Positions 1 through 6,971 of a stretch of DNA of 8,462 nt are shown here, piece by piece. Under the pieces are notes generated by a model that was given only the letters and a program-made list of their open reading frames with translations, made no database searches and had not been told where the DNA came from. How positions within the stretch are numbered: the stretch's first letter is position 1; each line of letters begins with the position of its first letter. The DNA comes from Erythrobacter sp. UBA3075 (GTDB lineage Bacteria > Pseudomonadota > Alphaproteobacteria > Sphingomonadales > Sphingomonadaceae), in NCBI GenBank assembly GCA_002367375.1, contig DFBR01000165.1, positions 1-8,462 of the forward strand, written 5' to 3'. Made by a program: the position numbers and the translations under genes.

Positions 1-1100
1 GCATGGAAAACCGGCTGATGTGGGGCGCGATGCGGATGAACCCGCGCGATATCGCTGACGTTACGGCTGCGACATACACCTACCTCATCAATGGCCACGG
101 ACCCGCCGATAATCTTGAGTTCGCCTTCCAGCCGGGCGAGCGTATTCGCCTGCGCATCATCAATGGCTCTGCGATGAGTTTCTTCAATGTGCGTATTCCC
201 GGTGTGCCGATGACAGTGATCGCGGCAGACGGGCAATATGTGGACGAGGTGGAGGTCGACGAGTTTCAGATCGGCACCGCTGAAACTTACGACGTGCTCG
301 TCACGCCCCCCGATGGCAGCCATGCACTGGTTGCAGAAGCGATGGACCGGTCGGGCATGGGTATTGCCAGCCTCACCTCTCACCCCGGCCACCGCGCCAC
401 CGCGCCTGCTTTGCGAGAGCCGGTCAATCTGACCATGGCCGATATGGGTATGGGCAGTATGACGGGCACCGTCGATCATGCGGCGATGGGTCACGCGATG
501 CCCGCGTCTGACGCGAATGCGGACGCAATGGATCATTCGATGCGCGACACCTCACTGCTGCCGCCTGATGTGGAGGCTGGTCCAGGCGTGGACATGGTCA
601 GCCCGATGCCGATGGACCGCATGGACTTCCCCGGCCTCGGCCTCGACAATGTGCCGCACCGCGTTCTGCGCTACAGGGATCTGAAGGCCAAAACCGCCAA
701 TCCGCACCGTATGCCCACGCGCCAGCTGGAGATTCATCTCACCGGCAATATGGAGCGATACATGTGGTCGTTTGATGGCCAGCAATTCAGCGCCGTCACC
801 GATGATCCGATCCGCTTCGGCTATGATGAGCGGGTGCGCGTGAAGCTGGTCAACGACACGATGATGGCGCATCCGATCCATCTGCACGGGCATTTCTTTG
901 AACTGGTCAATGGCGCGGGAATGATGAACCAGCCGCGCAAACATACTGTGGTTGTGCAACCCGGCAGCGCTGCGACTTTCGATCTGACGGCAAACGAGCC
1001 GGGCGACTGGGCGTTCCACTGTCACCTGCTCTACCACATGCACGCCGGGATGATGCAGACCGTCACCGTGCGCCCCTTCCCCGAAGCGGAGAACGGTTGA
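1..1100 (+). CDS. copA: Copper resistance protein A, periplasmic multicopper oxidase (3' part)
   Basis: C-terminal 365 residues of a CopA-type multicopper oxidase; the reading frame is open at the left edge, and the ATG at base 3 is an internal methionine, not the start. Family members are roughly 550-620 residues, so the Tat signal and first cupredoxin domain lie outside the window. Numbering from base 3, the copper ligands of the last cupredoxin domain are clear: HPIHLHGH at 290-297 and HCHLLYHMHAGM at 339-350, which supply type 1, 2 and 3 copper ligands including the type 1 cysteine. Between the domains, residues 145-207 are rich in Met and His (for example DHAAMGHAM), as in CopA/PcoA proteins that bind extra copper and oxidise Cu(I) in the periplasm. 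The stop overlaps the copB start by one base, so the two are surely co-transcribed. Family assignment is very secure; the Cu(I) oxidase role is inferred from the family. Confidence 0.95.
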   Translation, partial: MENRLMWGAMRMNPRDIADVTAATYTYLINGHGPADNLEFAFQPGERIRLRIINGSAMSFFNVRIPGVPMTVIAADGQYVDEVEVDEFQIGTAETYDVLVTPPDGSHALVAEAMDRSGMGIASLTSHPGHRATAPALREPVNLTMADMGMGSMTGTVDHAAMGHAMPASDANADAMDHSMRDTSLLPPDVEAGPGVDMVSPMPMDRMDFPGLGLDNVPHRVLRYRDLKAKTANPHRMPTRQLEIHLTGNMERYMWSFDGQQFSAVTDDPIRFGYDERVRVKLVNDTMMAHPIHLHGHFFELVNGAGMMNQPRKHTVVVQPGSAATFDLTANEPGDWAFHCHLLYHMHAGMMQTVTVRPFPEAENG

Positions 1101-1102
1101 TG
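1088..1102 (+). promoter_or_regulatory. copB ribosome binding site inside copA end, with TGATG coupling
   Basis: GGAG at 1088-1091 lies eight bases before the ATG at 1100, still inside copA codons. The copA stop TGA (1098-1100) shares its A with the copB ATG. This layout supports ATG 1100 over the in-frame TTG at 1097 as the start, and suggests translational coupling of CopB to CopA. Confidence 0.75.
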
Positions 1103-2020
1103 CGCGCGATATTGCTCGCCAGCGCCGCGCTGTTCGCAAGTCCGGCGGTAGCGCAGGACCATTCCGGGCACCAAATGCCAGACGCGCAGGAAGAAGTGCC
1201 GCGGCAATCTGACGAAGCGCAGAATGCGATGGATCATGCAGCGATGGGTCATGATGGCCCCGCGTCGCAGCAAATCCCCTCCGGCCCGGCGCCTGCCCGC
1301 GCCTTTGAAGGGCCGCAGCACGCCGCCGATTTGATTTTCGACGAACAGCGCATGGCGCAGGCGCGGGCTTACAATCACGCCGCGCATGGCGGCATGGCCA
1401 CCGGCACCGTGCTGGCCGAACGGCTGGAGACACGCTTCGCCAATGGCGAGGAGGAATATGTCTGGGACCTCTCCGCCTGGTACGGCACCGCGACCGACAA
1501 GATCGTCTTCAAGAGTGAGGGTGAAGGCGCGTTTGGCGGCGAATTGGAAGAGGCCGAAGTCCAGCTATTGTGGGGCCATGCAATCGGGCCGTGGTTCGAT
1601 TTGCAGGCTGGCGTGCGGCTGGATGTCGAGCCGGACACCACCGCACATCTCGCGCTCGGCGCAGCGGGGCTTGCGCCCTACAACATTCATATCGATGGCG
1701 CGGCCTTCCTGTCCGACAACGGCGATCTGACCGCTCGGATCGAGGCCGAACATGATATGCGCCTGACACAAAGCCTGATCCTGCAACCGCGCGCGGAATT
1801 CGAGCTGGCGGCGCAGGACATCCCTACCCGCGGCATCGGTGCTGGCCTGTATGAAGCATCAATCGGGGCGCGGCTGCGTTACGAAATCGTGCCCGAATTC
1901 GCGCCCTATATCGGTGTCGAATATGAAACCGCGACAGGCCGCACGGCAGACAACATCCGCGCCGCCGGGGATGACCCCGACGGCGTGGTTGTGATGATTG
2001 GCTTGCGAGCGTGGTTCTGA
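1100..2020 (+). CDS. copB: Copper resistance protein B, outer-membrane beta-barrel
   Basis: A 306-residue CopB/PcoB-family protein. Residues 1-19 form a Sec signal peptide (MRAILLASAALFASPAVAQ). The mature N-terminus, about residues 20-75, is a low-complexity, probably disordered tail with copper-type Met/His clusters (HSGHQM near 21-26, MDHAAMGH at 44-51). From about residue 77 the CopB domain follows, with family-typical wording such as LQAGVRLD, GLAPYNIHID, LILQPRAEFELA and EFAPYIGVEYE in alternating strands. The chain ends in phenylalanine (GLRAWF), the usual C-terminal signal of outer-membrane beta-barrels. Length fits the family (about 300-400). It lies directly after copA in one operon. 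Known role of the family: copper binding or sequestration at the outer membrane, needed with CopA for full resistance; the exact transport function is not settled. The next gene is convergent, one base away. Confidence 0.94.
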   Translation: MRAILLASAALFASPAVAQDHSGHQMPDAQEEVPRQSDEAQNAMDHAAMGHDGPASQQIPSGPAPARAFEGPQHAADLIFDEQRMAQARAYNHAAHGGMATGTVLAERLETRFANGEEEYVWDLSAWYGTATDKIVFKSEGEGAFGGELEEAEVQLLWGHAIGPWFDLQAGVRLDVEPDTTAHLALGAAGLAPYNIHIDGAAFLSDNGDLTARIEAEHDMRLTQSLILQPRAEFELAAQDIPTRGIGAGLYEASIGARLRYEIVPEFAPYIGVEYETATGRTADNIRAAGDDPDGVVVMIGLRAWF

Positions 2021-2021
2021 C

Positions 2022-4307
2022 CTAGCCGCCCATACGGCTGCGGTTGACTGCTTCAATCTGCTCGGCGCTCCATGTAACCGGCAGCTGGGTCTGCGGGTTG
2101 AACGTGTCACCCATTTGCGCAGCTTCGGCAGCGGCAATTTCTTCGGCGGTGAGGAACTCGCTCGGCTCCAGCGCGAACACATCGATACCGCGCGCAATCT
2201 CGGTCGCGTAAATCTTGCCATTGTACCAATAAGCCGACCAGTATCCGCCGGTCACCAGTTGGTCTTCATCCACCGGGCCGCGGTCGAAGTAAGCGATTTC
2301 GAACGGGTTGTTCGGGTCGGTGAAATCCATCACTGAAAGCCCGCCCTGATACCACGCCTGCACGAAGATATCGCGCCCCGGCACCGGAATGATCGAGCCA
2401 TTGTGCGCAACACAGTTTTCCATGTCGGACTGCGCACCGGGGATCTTGTAAGTGCCGCGCCGCTCCAACTGGCCATCAACGATTTCGTAGAAGGCGTTGG
2501 CGCCCCAATCACGCGGATCGGAGGCCTGACAACGCGGACGTCCGCCGCCGCCCCATTCATCGGTGAACAGCACGACCGTGCCGTCATTGTTGAAGGTGGC
2601 GGAGTGCCAATAAGCAAAGCCATCATCGGTCACCGCATCCAGCCGCACCGGATTGTAGGGGTCGGAAATGTCCATGATTATACCATTGCCCGAACATGCA
2701 CCTGCGGCGAGGTTCGCCGTCGGGAAGACGGTGATGTCGTGGCACTGATTGGTCTGGCTGGTGCGCTGCGTGCCGTCGCCATGATCGCCGCCGAGCCACA
2801 GACCGGCGATATTGCCTTCGTCATCGGCGAAGACGCGCGGGCTGGACGTGATGCGCGATGCTGCTGGATTGGCGAGCGGGATTTCGATCACGTCGATGCT
2901 GAAGAGTGCAGTGCGTTCGTCACCCGGCACAAAGCCGATGCAACCGGCGAGCTCGTCCGCATCACGCACACCTGAAGTGCCTGAATTGTAGACCACGATC
3001 CGCTCATCATCGGCGCTGACGACGGAGTGGGTGTGACTGCCACGGCAGGTTTGCACCTGGCCGACCTGCACCGGTGCGCGGACATCGGAAATATCGAAAA
3101 TGCGCAGGCCCCGGAAACGCTCTTCGCTGACATCTGTGGGGACGCCGGTCAGACCGCAATCGACCCGGCCACGCGTCTGCTCGACGCTCATGATGAGAAT
3201 ATCGCCAACGATGGAAACATCGCCCTGTCCGCCGGGGCACACGACCGAGCTGACCAGTTGCGGGACGCCCTCTGCATCCAACTGATAAGCGTTGAAGCCA
3301 TGGTAATTGCCCGCCACCATCAGATCGCCGGAAAAGGCCATGTCGGTATTGGCAAAGCTCAGCAGGCCGCCTCGGCTGGCGTAGCGTGGTGCGGGTTCTG
3401 CGGCTTCCTCTTCCTCGGCGTCGGCATCAGCCTCTTCGGGGTCTGCCTCTTCCATGGCCGCCATATTGTGACCGGCATGGGCCTCGGCATCGCCCTCTTC
3501 CTCTTCAGTCGCTTCGACTTCCACAGGCGGAAGCACAATGCGGCCACCACTGGGGTTGGCCGGATCGAAGAATCCTGCCGGTTTGCGCAGGAAAGACACG
3601 TGGCGCAGATTGCTAATTGCCTCCTCGGCATCGAACAAGCCGCCCGCAAGGCCAGCGCGCGGATCGTCCGACAGAGCGGCGAGCGCGGTCTTCATGCGAT
3701 CGATTTCGGCCTGCTGATCACTGCGCACTTCGGCGGCGAAATCATACAGCACCGGATCGGTCGCCGTGCCCTGAATGCCGAACAGATCGCTGACCATCGT
3801 CAGCGCGCCTTCATGGTGGTCGATCATCAATTGCAGGAACAGCCGGTCGAAATTGACGCCGCGCGCCGCAGCCAATTCAGCCATCTGCTCCGGAGAGGCC
3901 ATGCCCGCCATGCCAACATGGTCTGTATGACCCATGCCCGCCATCGCGGCAGGCTGGCCGATGCCGCCCAGCCATTCGCGCATAAAGCTCATCTCGTCCT
4001 GCTGCGAGGCCTCAATGCGTCCGGCAGCGGTGGTCACGGTTTCGTTATTGGTCCGCTCTGCCACCAGCACAGACATGTCGACCGCCTGCTGGTGGTGGAC
4101 GATCATGCCTTGCATGAAAGAGACATCGGCGGGCAGATAGTCGATCCGGGCCAGCTGCGTAGCCTCGCCCTCGCTCAGCACGGTTGGCGCTGCTCCGGGC
4201 GCACCGGGCTGCACGATCTGGACATCTTGCGCCAAGGCTGACGCAGTTGTGGCGAGCAGCATTGCGGCAAAGGAAAGGGAGAGCTGGGCGGGACGGCGTG
4301 CGATCAT
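2022..4307 (-). CDS. Secreted DUF305 - acidic linker - LVIVD-repeat beta-propeller fusion protein
   Basis: A 761-residue exported protein. The start at 4307 is chosen because GGAG sits six bases before it and residues 1-27 then form a clean signal peptide (MIARRPAQLS to SALAQ); an in-frame ATG at 4319 would add four residues but has no obvious ribosome site. Residues about 55-212 are a DUF305 domain with its two signature helices, FMQGMIVHHQQAVDM (64-78) and FLQLMIDHHEGALTM (157-171), separated by a Met/His-rich insert (120-138). DUF305 proteins such as CopM bind copper in the periplasm. Residues 268-304 are an acidic linker (18 of 37 Asp/Glu) carrying H277, H280, M282 and M285. Residues about 315-715 carry LVIVD-type blades (LRIFDISD near 401, GIIMDISD near 542, LSVMDFTD near 657) and all eight cysteines. 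It faces copAB, so a copper or metal role is likely, but the propeller's function and ligand are unknown. Confidence 0.88.
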   Translation of the reverse strand: MIARRPAQLSLSFAAMLLATTASALAQDVQIVQPGAPGAAPTVLSEGEATQLARIDYLPADVSFMQGMIVHHQQAVDMSVLVAERTNNETVTTAAGRIEASQQDEMSFMREWLGGIGQPAAMAGMGHTDHVGMAGMASPEQMAELAAARGVNFDRLFLQLMIDHHEGALTMVSDLFGIQGTATDPVLYDFAAEVRSDQQAEIDRMKTALAALSDDPRAGLAGGLFDAEEAISNLRHVSFLRKPAGFFDPANPSGGRIVLPPVEVEATEEEEGDAEAHAGHNMAAMEEADPEEADADAEEEEAAEPAPRYASRGGLLSFANTDMAFSGDLMVAGNYHGFNAYQLDAEGVPQLVSSVVCPGGQGDVSIVGDILIMSVEQTRGRVDCGLTGVPTDVSEERFRGLRIFDISDVRAPVQVGQVQTCRGSHTHSVVSADDERIVVYNSGTSGVRDADELAGCIGFVPGDERTALFSIDVIEIPLANPAASRITSSPRVFADDEGNIAGLWLGGDHGDGTQRTSQTNQCHDITVFPTANLAAGACSGNGIIMDISDPYNPVRLDAVTDDGFAYWHSATFNNDGTVVLFTDEWGGGGRPRCQASDPRDWGANAFYEIVDGQLERRGTYKIPGAQSDMENCVAHNGSIIPVPGRDIFVQAWYQGGLSVMDFTDPNNPFEIAYFDRGPVDEDQLVTGGYWSAYWYNGKIYATEIARGIDVFALEPSEFLTAEEIAAAEAAQMGDTFNPQTQLPVTWSAEQIEAVNRSRMGG

Positions 4308-4313
4308 CGAAGG

Positions 4314-4317
4314 CTCC
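4314..4317 (-). promoter_or_regulatory. Ribosome binding site deciding the DUF305-fusion start
   Basis: On the minus strand GGAG is followed by six bases and the ATG at 4307. The upstream ATG at 4319 is preceded by a pyrimidine-rich stretch (GTCTCTTCAA) with no purine-rich site, so 4307 is preferred. Confidence 0.6.
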
Positions 4318-4334
4318 ATTTGAAGAGACGTGGT

Positions 4335-4363
4335 GATATTGAGAAGCGAATTGCGCGCAACAA
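4335..4363 (-). promoter_or_regulatory. Candidate promoter for the DUF305-fusion gene
   Basis: On the minus strand a TTGTTG (-35-like, plus coordinates 4358-4363) and AATATC (-10-like, 4335-4340) are 17 bases apart and would start a short leader that includes the GGAG site. Matches to consensus are only fair. The perfect 10-base palindrome TTGCGCGCAA (4351-4360) lies in the spacer and runs into the -35 element, the right place for an operator. Inferred by eye only. Confidence 0.32.
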
Positions 4364-4401
4364 ACCCATCTGGAGGGCGCCCGTCAATACAGTTAAAGAG
4401 A

Positions 4402-4429
4402 TTGCGCTTCGCCTGCCCCCGGCTAATCT
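4402..4429 (+). promoter_or_regulatory. Candidate promoter for the methyltransferase-like lipoprotein gene
   Basis: TTGCGC (4402-4407) and TAATCT (4424-4429) are 16 bases apart; transcription would begin near 4436 and give a leader of about 33 bases. A GGGGA stretch at about 4455-4459 could be the ribosome site. The consensus match is moderate and the assignment is by eye. Confidence 0.35.
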
Positions 4430-4468
4430 GCTACTCGGGAAAAGGTCAAATAACGGGGAAACACCATT

Positions 4469-5269
4469 ATGCGCACCACATTGATCATCGCCGCATTGGC
4501 AACAGCAAGTGTGCTGACAGGCTGCAATTCCAGCGAGAATGCAGAGACCGAAGCTAGCGCCAGTGAATACACGCCGCGTCAGTATATGCAGGCGATCAAC
4601 GATATCGGGCGGCTGGATGATCAGGACCAGGACGAAGCGCGCAAGCCGGGCGAATTGCTCGCCTTCGCGCAAATCGATTCCGGCGATGTCGTGGGCGATT
4701 TCGCCATGGGCGGCGGATACGTCACCCGATTGCTTGCCATCGCAGTGGGCCGGGACGGCAAAGTCTATGCCTTCCAGCCCGATGAATTCATCGCATACAA
4801 TCCCGATTACGCCACCCAGCAGGATGAAACTGTGCGCCGTTATTCGGATGAAGAGGGCAATCCGGTCAATGTCTTCCCGGTGCGCGCGCCGCTGACGCAG
4901 CCGGGCTGGCCGGAACAGCTCGACACGATCATCACAGTGATGAATTTGCATGATCTGTGGCTGCCAACTTTCCCGGAAGGCACGGCGGAAGATACTGCCG
5001 CCATGCTCTACGCTTCGCTCAAGCCGGGTGGAACGCTGGTGGTGGTCGATCATCTGGCACAAGATGGTGCGGGAGCAGAAGCCGCGGACACTTTGCACCG
5101 GATGGACCGCGAACTGGCAATGGCAACGCTGACCGCCGCCGGGTTTGAACTGGATGAGGAAAGCGACATTTATTCCAACCCTAACGATACAAGGGAAACG
5201 AATGTGTTCGACGATGCCATTCGCGGCCAGACGGACCAGTTCGCGTGGCGGCTGCGCAAGCCCGAATGA
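4469..5269 (+). CDS. Exported lipoprotein with class I SAM-methyltransferase-like domain
   Basis: A 266-residue protein. Residues 1-19 are a lipoprotein signal peptide ending in the lipobox LTGC, so Cys19 should be lipidated and the rest should lie in the periplasm. Residues 20-33 are an acidic, Ser-rich tether. From about residue 60 the chain reads like a predicted methyltransferase (COG4798-like): a motif I region VVGDFAMGGGYVTRLLA (74-90) matching the D-x-G-x-G-G SAM loop with alanine at the first glycine position, an acidic strand end near 104-106, TVMNLHDLW (157-165), LKPGGTLVVVDHLA (184-197) and AAGFEL (223-228), in the order expected of a Rossmann methyltransferase. Substrate is unknown. 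Export of a SAM-fold enzyme is odd because SAM is not known to be supplied in the periplasm, so it may bind another ligand or be inactive. It is transcribed divergently from the DUF305 fusion across a 161-base region; a copper role is only guilt by neighbourhood. Confidence 0.8.
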   Translation: MRTTLIIAALATASVLTGCNSSENAETEASASEYTPRQYMQAINDIGRLDDQDQDEARKPGELLAFAQIDSGDVVGDFAMGGGYVTRLLAIAVGRDGKVYAFQPDEFIAYNPDYATQQDETVRRYSDEEGNPVNVFPVRAPLTQPGWPEQLDTIITVMNLHDLWLPTFPEGTAEDTAAMLYASLKPGGTLVVVDHLAQDGAGAEAADTLHRMDRELAMATLTAAGFELDEESDIYSNPNDTRETNVFDDAIRGQTDQFAWRLRKPE

Positions 5270-5279
5270 CGTGCGCCGG

Positions 5280-5310
5280 TTGGCACTTTCCGCGCCCCTG
5301 ATCGTAGATA
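5280..5310 (+). promoter_or_regulatory. Weak candidate promoter for the host-attachment gene
   Basis: TTGGCA at 5280-5285 resembles a -35 box; the best -10-like sequence, TAGATA at 5305-5310, is 19 bases away, longer than ideal. The gene may equally be read from the upstream gene's promoter, since only 74 bases separate them and no terminator hairpin is visible. Confidence 0.25.
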
Positions 5311-5343
5311 GGGTAATTGGTTTTTTGTCAGGAGAGACACACA

Positions 5344-5751
5344 ATGAAATGCCCGCACAAAGCCCATATCGCCCTCGTCGATGGGGAGCGTTTCGTGCTG
5401 CTGCGCAATGATGGCCAGATTTTCGAACCCAAGCTTTCAAAAGTGGCCGAGCCTTCGCTTGAACCGACAAATTACAGCGCCGGAGTGAAGCATCAGGACA
5501 AGGTGAGCCAGATGAGAGGCCATACCGATCTGGACGAACTCGCCCATGCGGCCGCCGCAACCGAATGGCTCAATAGCAAGGCGATTGCGGGCGAGATGGA
5601 TGATCTGGTGGTGATCGCCGATCCCAAGACACTGGGTGAGATGCGCCGCCATTACCACAAGGAGCTGGAGAGCCGGTTGGTGGGAGAGATCGACAAGGCG
5701 CTGACCGGCGAGCCGCTCGACCGGATTGAAAAGGCGCTGGTTGCAGCGTAA
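5344..5751 (+). CDS. Host-attachment family protein (eRF1-like fold, small cytoplasmic)
   Basis: A 135-residue protein with no signal peptide. The ATG at 5344 is chosen because GGAGAG lies just upstream at 5331-5336; an in-frame GTG at 5317 adds nine residues with no conserved look. The C-terminal half follows the wording of the family described as 'protein required for attachment to host cells' (Pfam Host_attach, related to bacterial-archaeal eRF1-like domains): DLVVIADPKTLGEMRRHYHK (87-106), then LVGEIDKALTGEPLDRIEKAL (112-132). An N-terminal strand HIALVDGERFVLLRNDG (8-24) matches the usual nucleotide-fold opening. The family is widespread in alpha- and betaproteobacteria; the name comes from a plant-associated bacterium and the true biochemical role is unclear. 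It sits between a lipoprotein gene and a serine hydrolase gene, which gives no strong hint to function. Confidence 0.82.
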   Translation: MKCPHKAHIALVDGERFVLLRNDGQIFEPKLSKVAEPSLEPTNYSAGVKHQDKVSQMRGHTDLDELAHAAAATEWLNSKAIAGEMDDLVVIADPKTLGEMRRHYHKELESRLVGEIDKALTGEPLDRIEKALVAA

Positions 5752-5837
5752 AATTCGGTGAAACAGGGTGAATTAAGGCGGGGCGGCTCATTACATCGCC
5801 AATCCGGTGCAACTCGTCGCGCCGCTATCGTCAGCAC

Positions 5838-5843
5838 TATACT
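5838..5843 (+). promoter_or_regulatory. Candidate -10 element for the serine hydrolase gene
   Basis: TATACT is a good -10 match placed 41 bases before the ATG at 5885, in a 133-base intergenic stretch (5752-5884). No convincing -35 is seen 16-18 bases upstream, so activation or a weak promoter is possible. No terminator hairpin is visible after the preceding gene. Confidence 0.3.
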
Positions 5844-5884
5844 TGTTAAGCATTCACCAAGCATGTTTCTGGCAGGATCATGAT

Positions 5885-6934
5885 ATGAATTTTGCAAAGC
5901 TAGGTCAGTTCGTTTCTCTGTTGGCGCTGTCTATTGCGCCGTTCACGCCTGCCATGGCGCAATCGCAGAGCCAGGCGCAGGTCCAATCGAGTGGTTTTGA
6001 AGCCGCGTTTGACGGCGCTTTTGGCACTGAAGTGCGCGCCCCGCGTGACTATCGACCCGATCTCGATAGCCAGCTTGAACGCCGTATTGCGCAATTGGCC
6101 GAGGGCAGTCAGGGCCGTATCGGCGTGGCCGCGCTTGACCTGTCTACTGGCCAGCAAATCTCGGTCTATGGCGATCAGCGCTTCCCGCTTGCCAGCACCA
6201 GCAAAATCGCGATTGCCGCCGCCTATCTTGAAGGCGTGGATCAGGGCCGGTGGAGCCTGACGAGCGAATTTCCGTTGATCTGGCCAGTGCGCTCCACGCC
6301 GCTCAGCAGCGTCGCCGCGCCTGTTCGCCAAGGCGAATACATGCCGGCCCATCAATTGATCGATCTGATGATTACGCGCAGCTCAAACCCGGCGACCGAC
6401 GCCCTGATCGCCGCGCTTGGCGGGGTCGAACCGGTCAATGACTGGATGCGCCGCGCCGGGATTACCGAATTCAGCCTGGACCGCAATATCGCCACGCTGG
6501 TGCGCGACAATCGCGAATTTGATGCGCGCAGCTATATCGACCCGCGCGACAGCGCCACGCCAGAGGCGATGGTGCAATTGCTGGCAGGCATTTACCAGGG
6601 CCGTTGGCTCAGCCGTTCGAGCCGGGCAATCATCATTGATGCGATGGAACGCTGCCGCACCGGCAGGAGCCGTATTCCAGCGCTGATGCCTGATGGGGTG
6701 ACGGTGGCGCACAAGACCGGCACGCTGCACCGCGTTGCCAGCGATATCGGCATTCTGACCAGCCCCGATGGGCGCTCAGTTGCTGTCGCTATCTATGTCA
6801 CCGGCCAGAACACTCCGCAGGCGCGCAATTCCCGCATCGCTTCGATCGCGCGCGCGATCTACGATGGCTATGCCGAAGAAGCATCGCGCGATTTCGCCAG
6901 TTCGGGTTATCGCAGCAGCACCGCCGCGCGGTAA
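5885..6934 (+). CDS. Secreted class A beta-lactamase-like serine hydrolase
   Basis: A 349-residue exported protein. ATG 5885 has AGGA seven bases upstream (5874-5877) and gives a signal peptide of about 26 residues ending AMAQ; a longer frame from GTG 5807 would bury it. After a Gln/Ser-rich linker, residues about 60-335 form a beta-lactamase2-type domain. Visible active-site motifs are STSK (104-107, nucleophile Ser104 and Lys107), SSN (166-168, in place of the SDN loop) and HKTGT (276-280). The omega-loop region begins like class A (SLDR, 197-200) and ends DPRDSATPEAM (219-229), but the stretch between, NIATLVRDNREFDARSYI, lacks the ExxLN motif, so the deacylating glutamate (Glu166 in Ambler numbering) is not in its normal place. 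It may therefore be a peptidoglycan-active or penicillin-binding hydrolase rather than an efficient beta-lactamase. The short C-terminal tail (335-349) is Ser/Arg-rich. Fold assignment is secure; substrate is not. Confidence 0.87.
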   Translation: MNFAKLGQFVSLLALSIAPFTPAMAQSQSQAQVQSSGFEAAFDGAFGTEVRAPRDYRPDLDSQLERRIAQLAEGSQGRIGVAALDLSTGQQISVYGDQRFPLASTSKIAIAAAYLEGVDQGRWSLTSEFPLIWPVRSTPLSSVAAPVRQGEYMPAHQLIDLMITRSSNPATDALIAALGGVEPVNDWMRRAGITEFSLDRNIATLVRDNREFDARSYIDPRDSATPEAMVQLLAGIYQGRWLSRSSRAIIIDAMERCRTGRSRIPALMPDGVTVAHKTGTLHRVASDIGILTSPDGRSVAVAIYVTGQNTPQARNSRIASIARAIYDGYAEEASRDFASSGYRSSTAAR

Positions 6935-6971
6935 GCCCCCGCGAGAGCTTTCACAAAACGCAAGGCACATG

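Noticed and set aside
552..1433. Minus-strand open frame (293 residues) across the copA/copB junction
   Set aside because: Antisense to two clear copper genes; no recognisable motif or signal, low-quality composition.
3027..4241. Long plus-strand open frame (404 residues) opposite the DUF305 fusion
   Set aside because: It lies entirely antisense to a gene with a signal peptide and recognised domains; its protein is rich in His/Arg/Ala with no domain sense, as expected of a GC-bias shadow.
4320..4468. CueR-type copper operator (ACCTTGCC dyad) between the divergent genes
   Set aside because: No match was found by eye; the dyads present have different sequences.
4304..5560. Long minus-strand open frame (418 residues) across the methyltransferase-like and host-attachment genes
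   Set aside because: It opposes two genes with good starts, ribosome sites and family motifs, and spans their intergenic gap; its composition (Arg, Cys, His, Ser) is typical of an antisense shadow.
5807..5884. GTG start at 5807 extending the serine hydrolase by 26 residues
   Set aside because: The extension precedes and would mask the signal peptide that begins at ATG 5885, which has its own AGGA site; the region also holds the -10 candidate.
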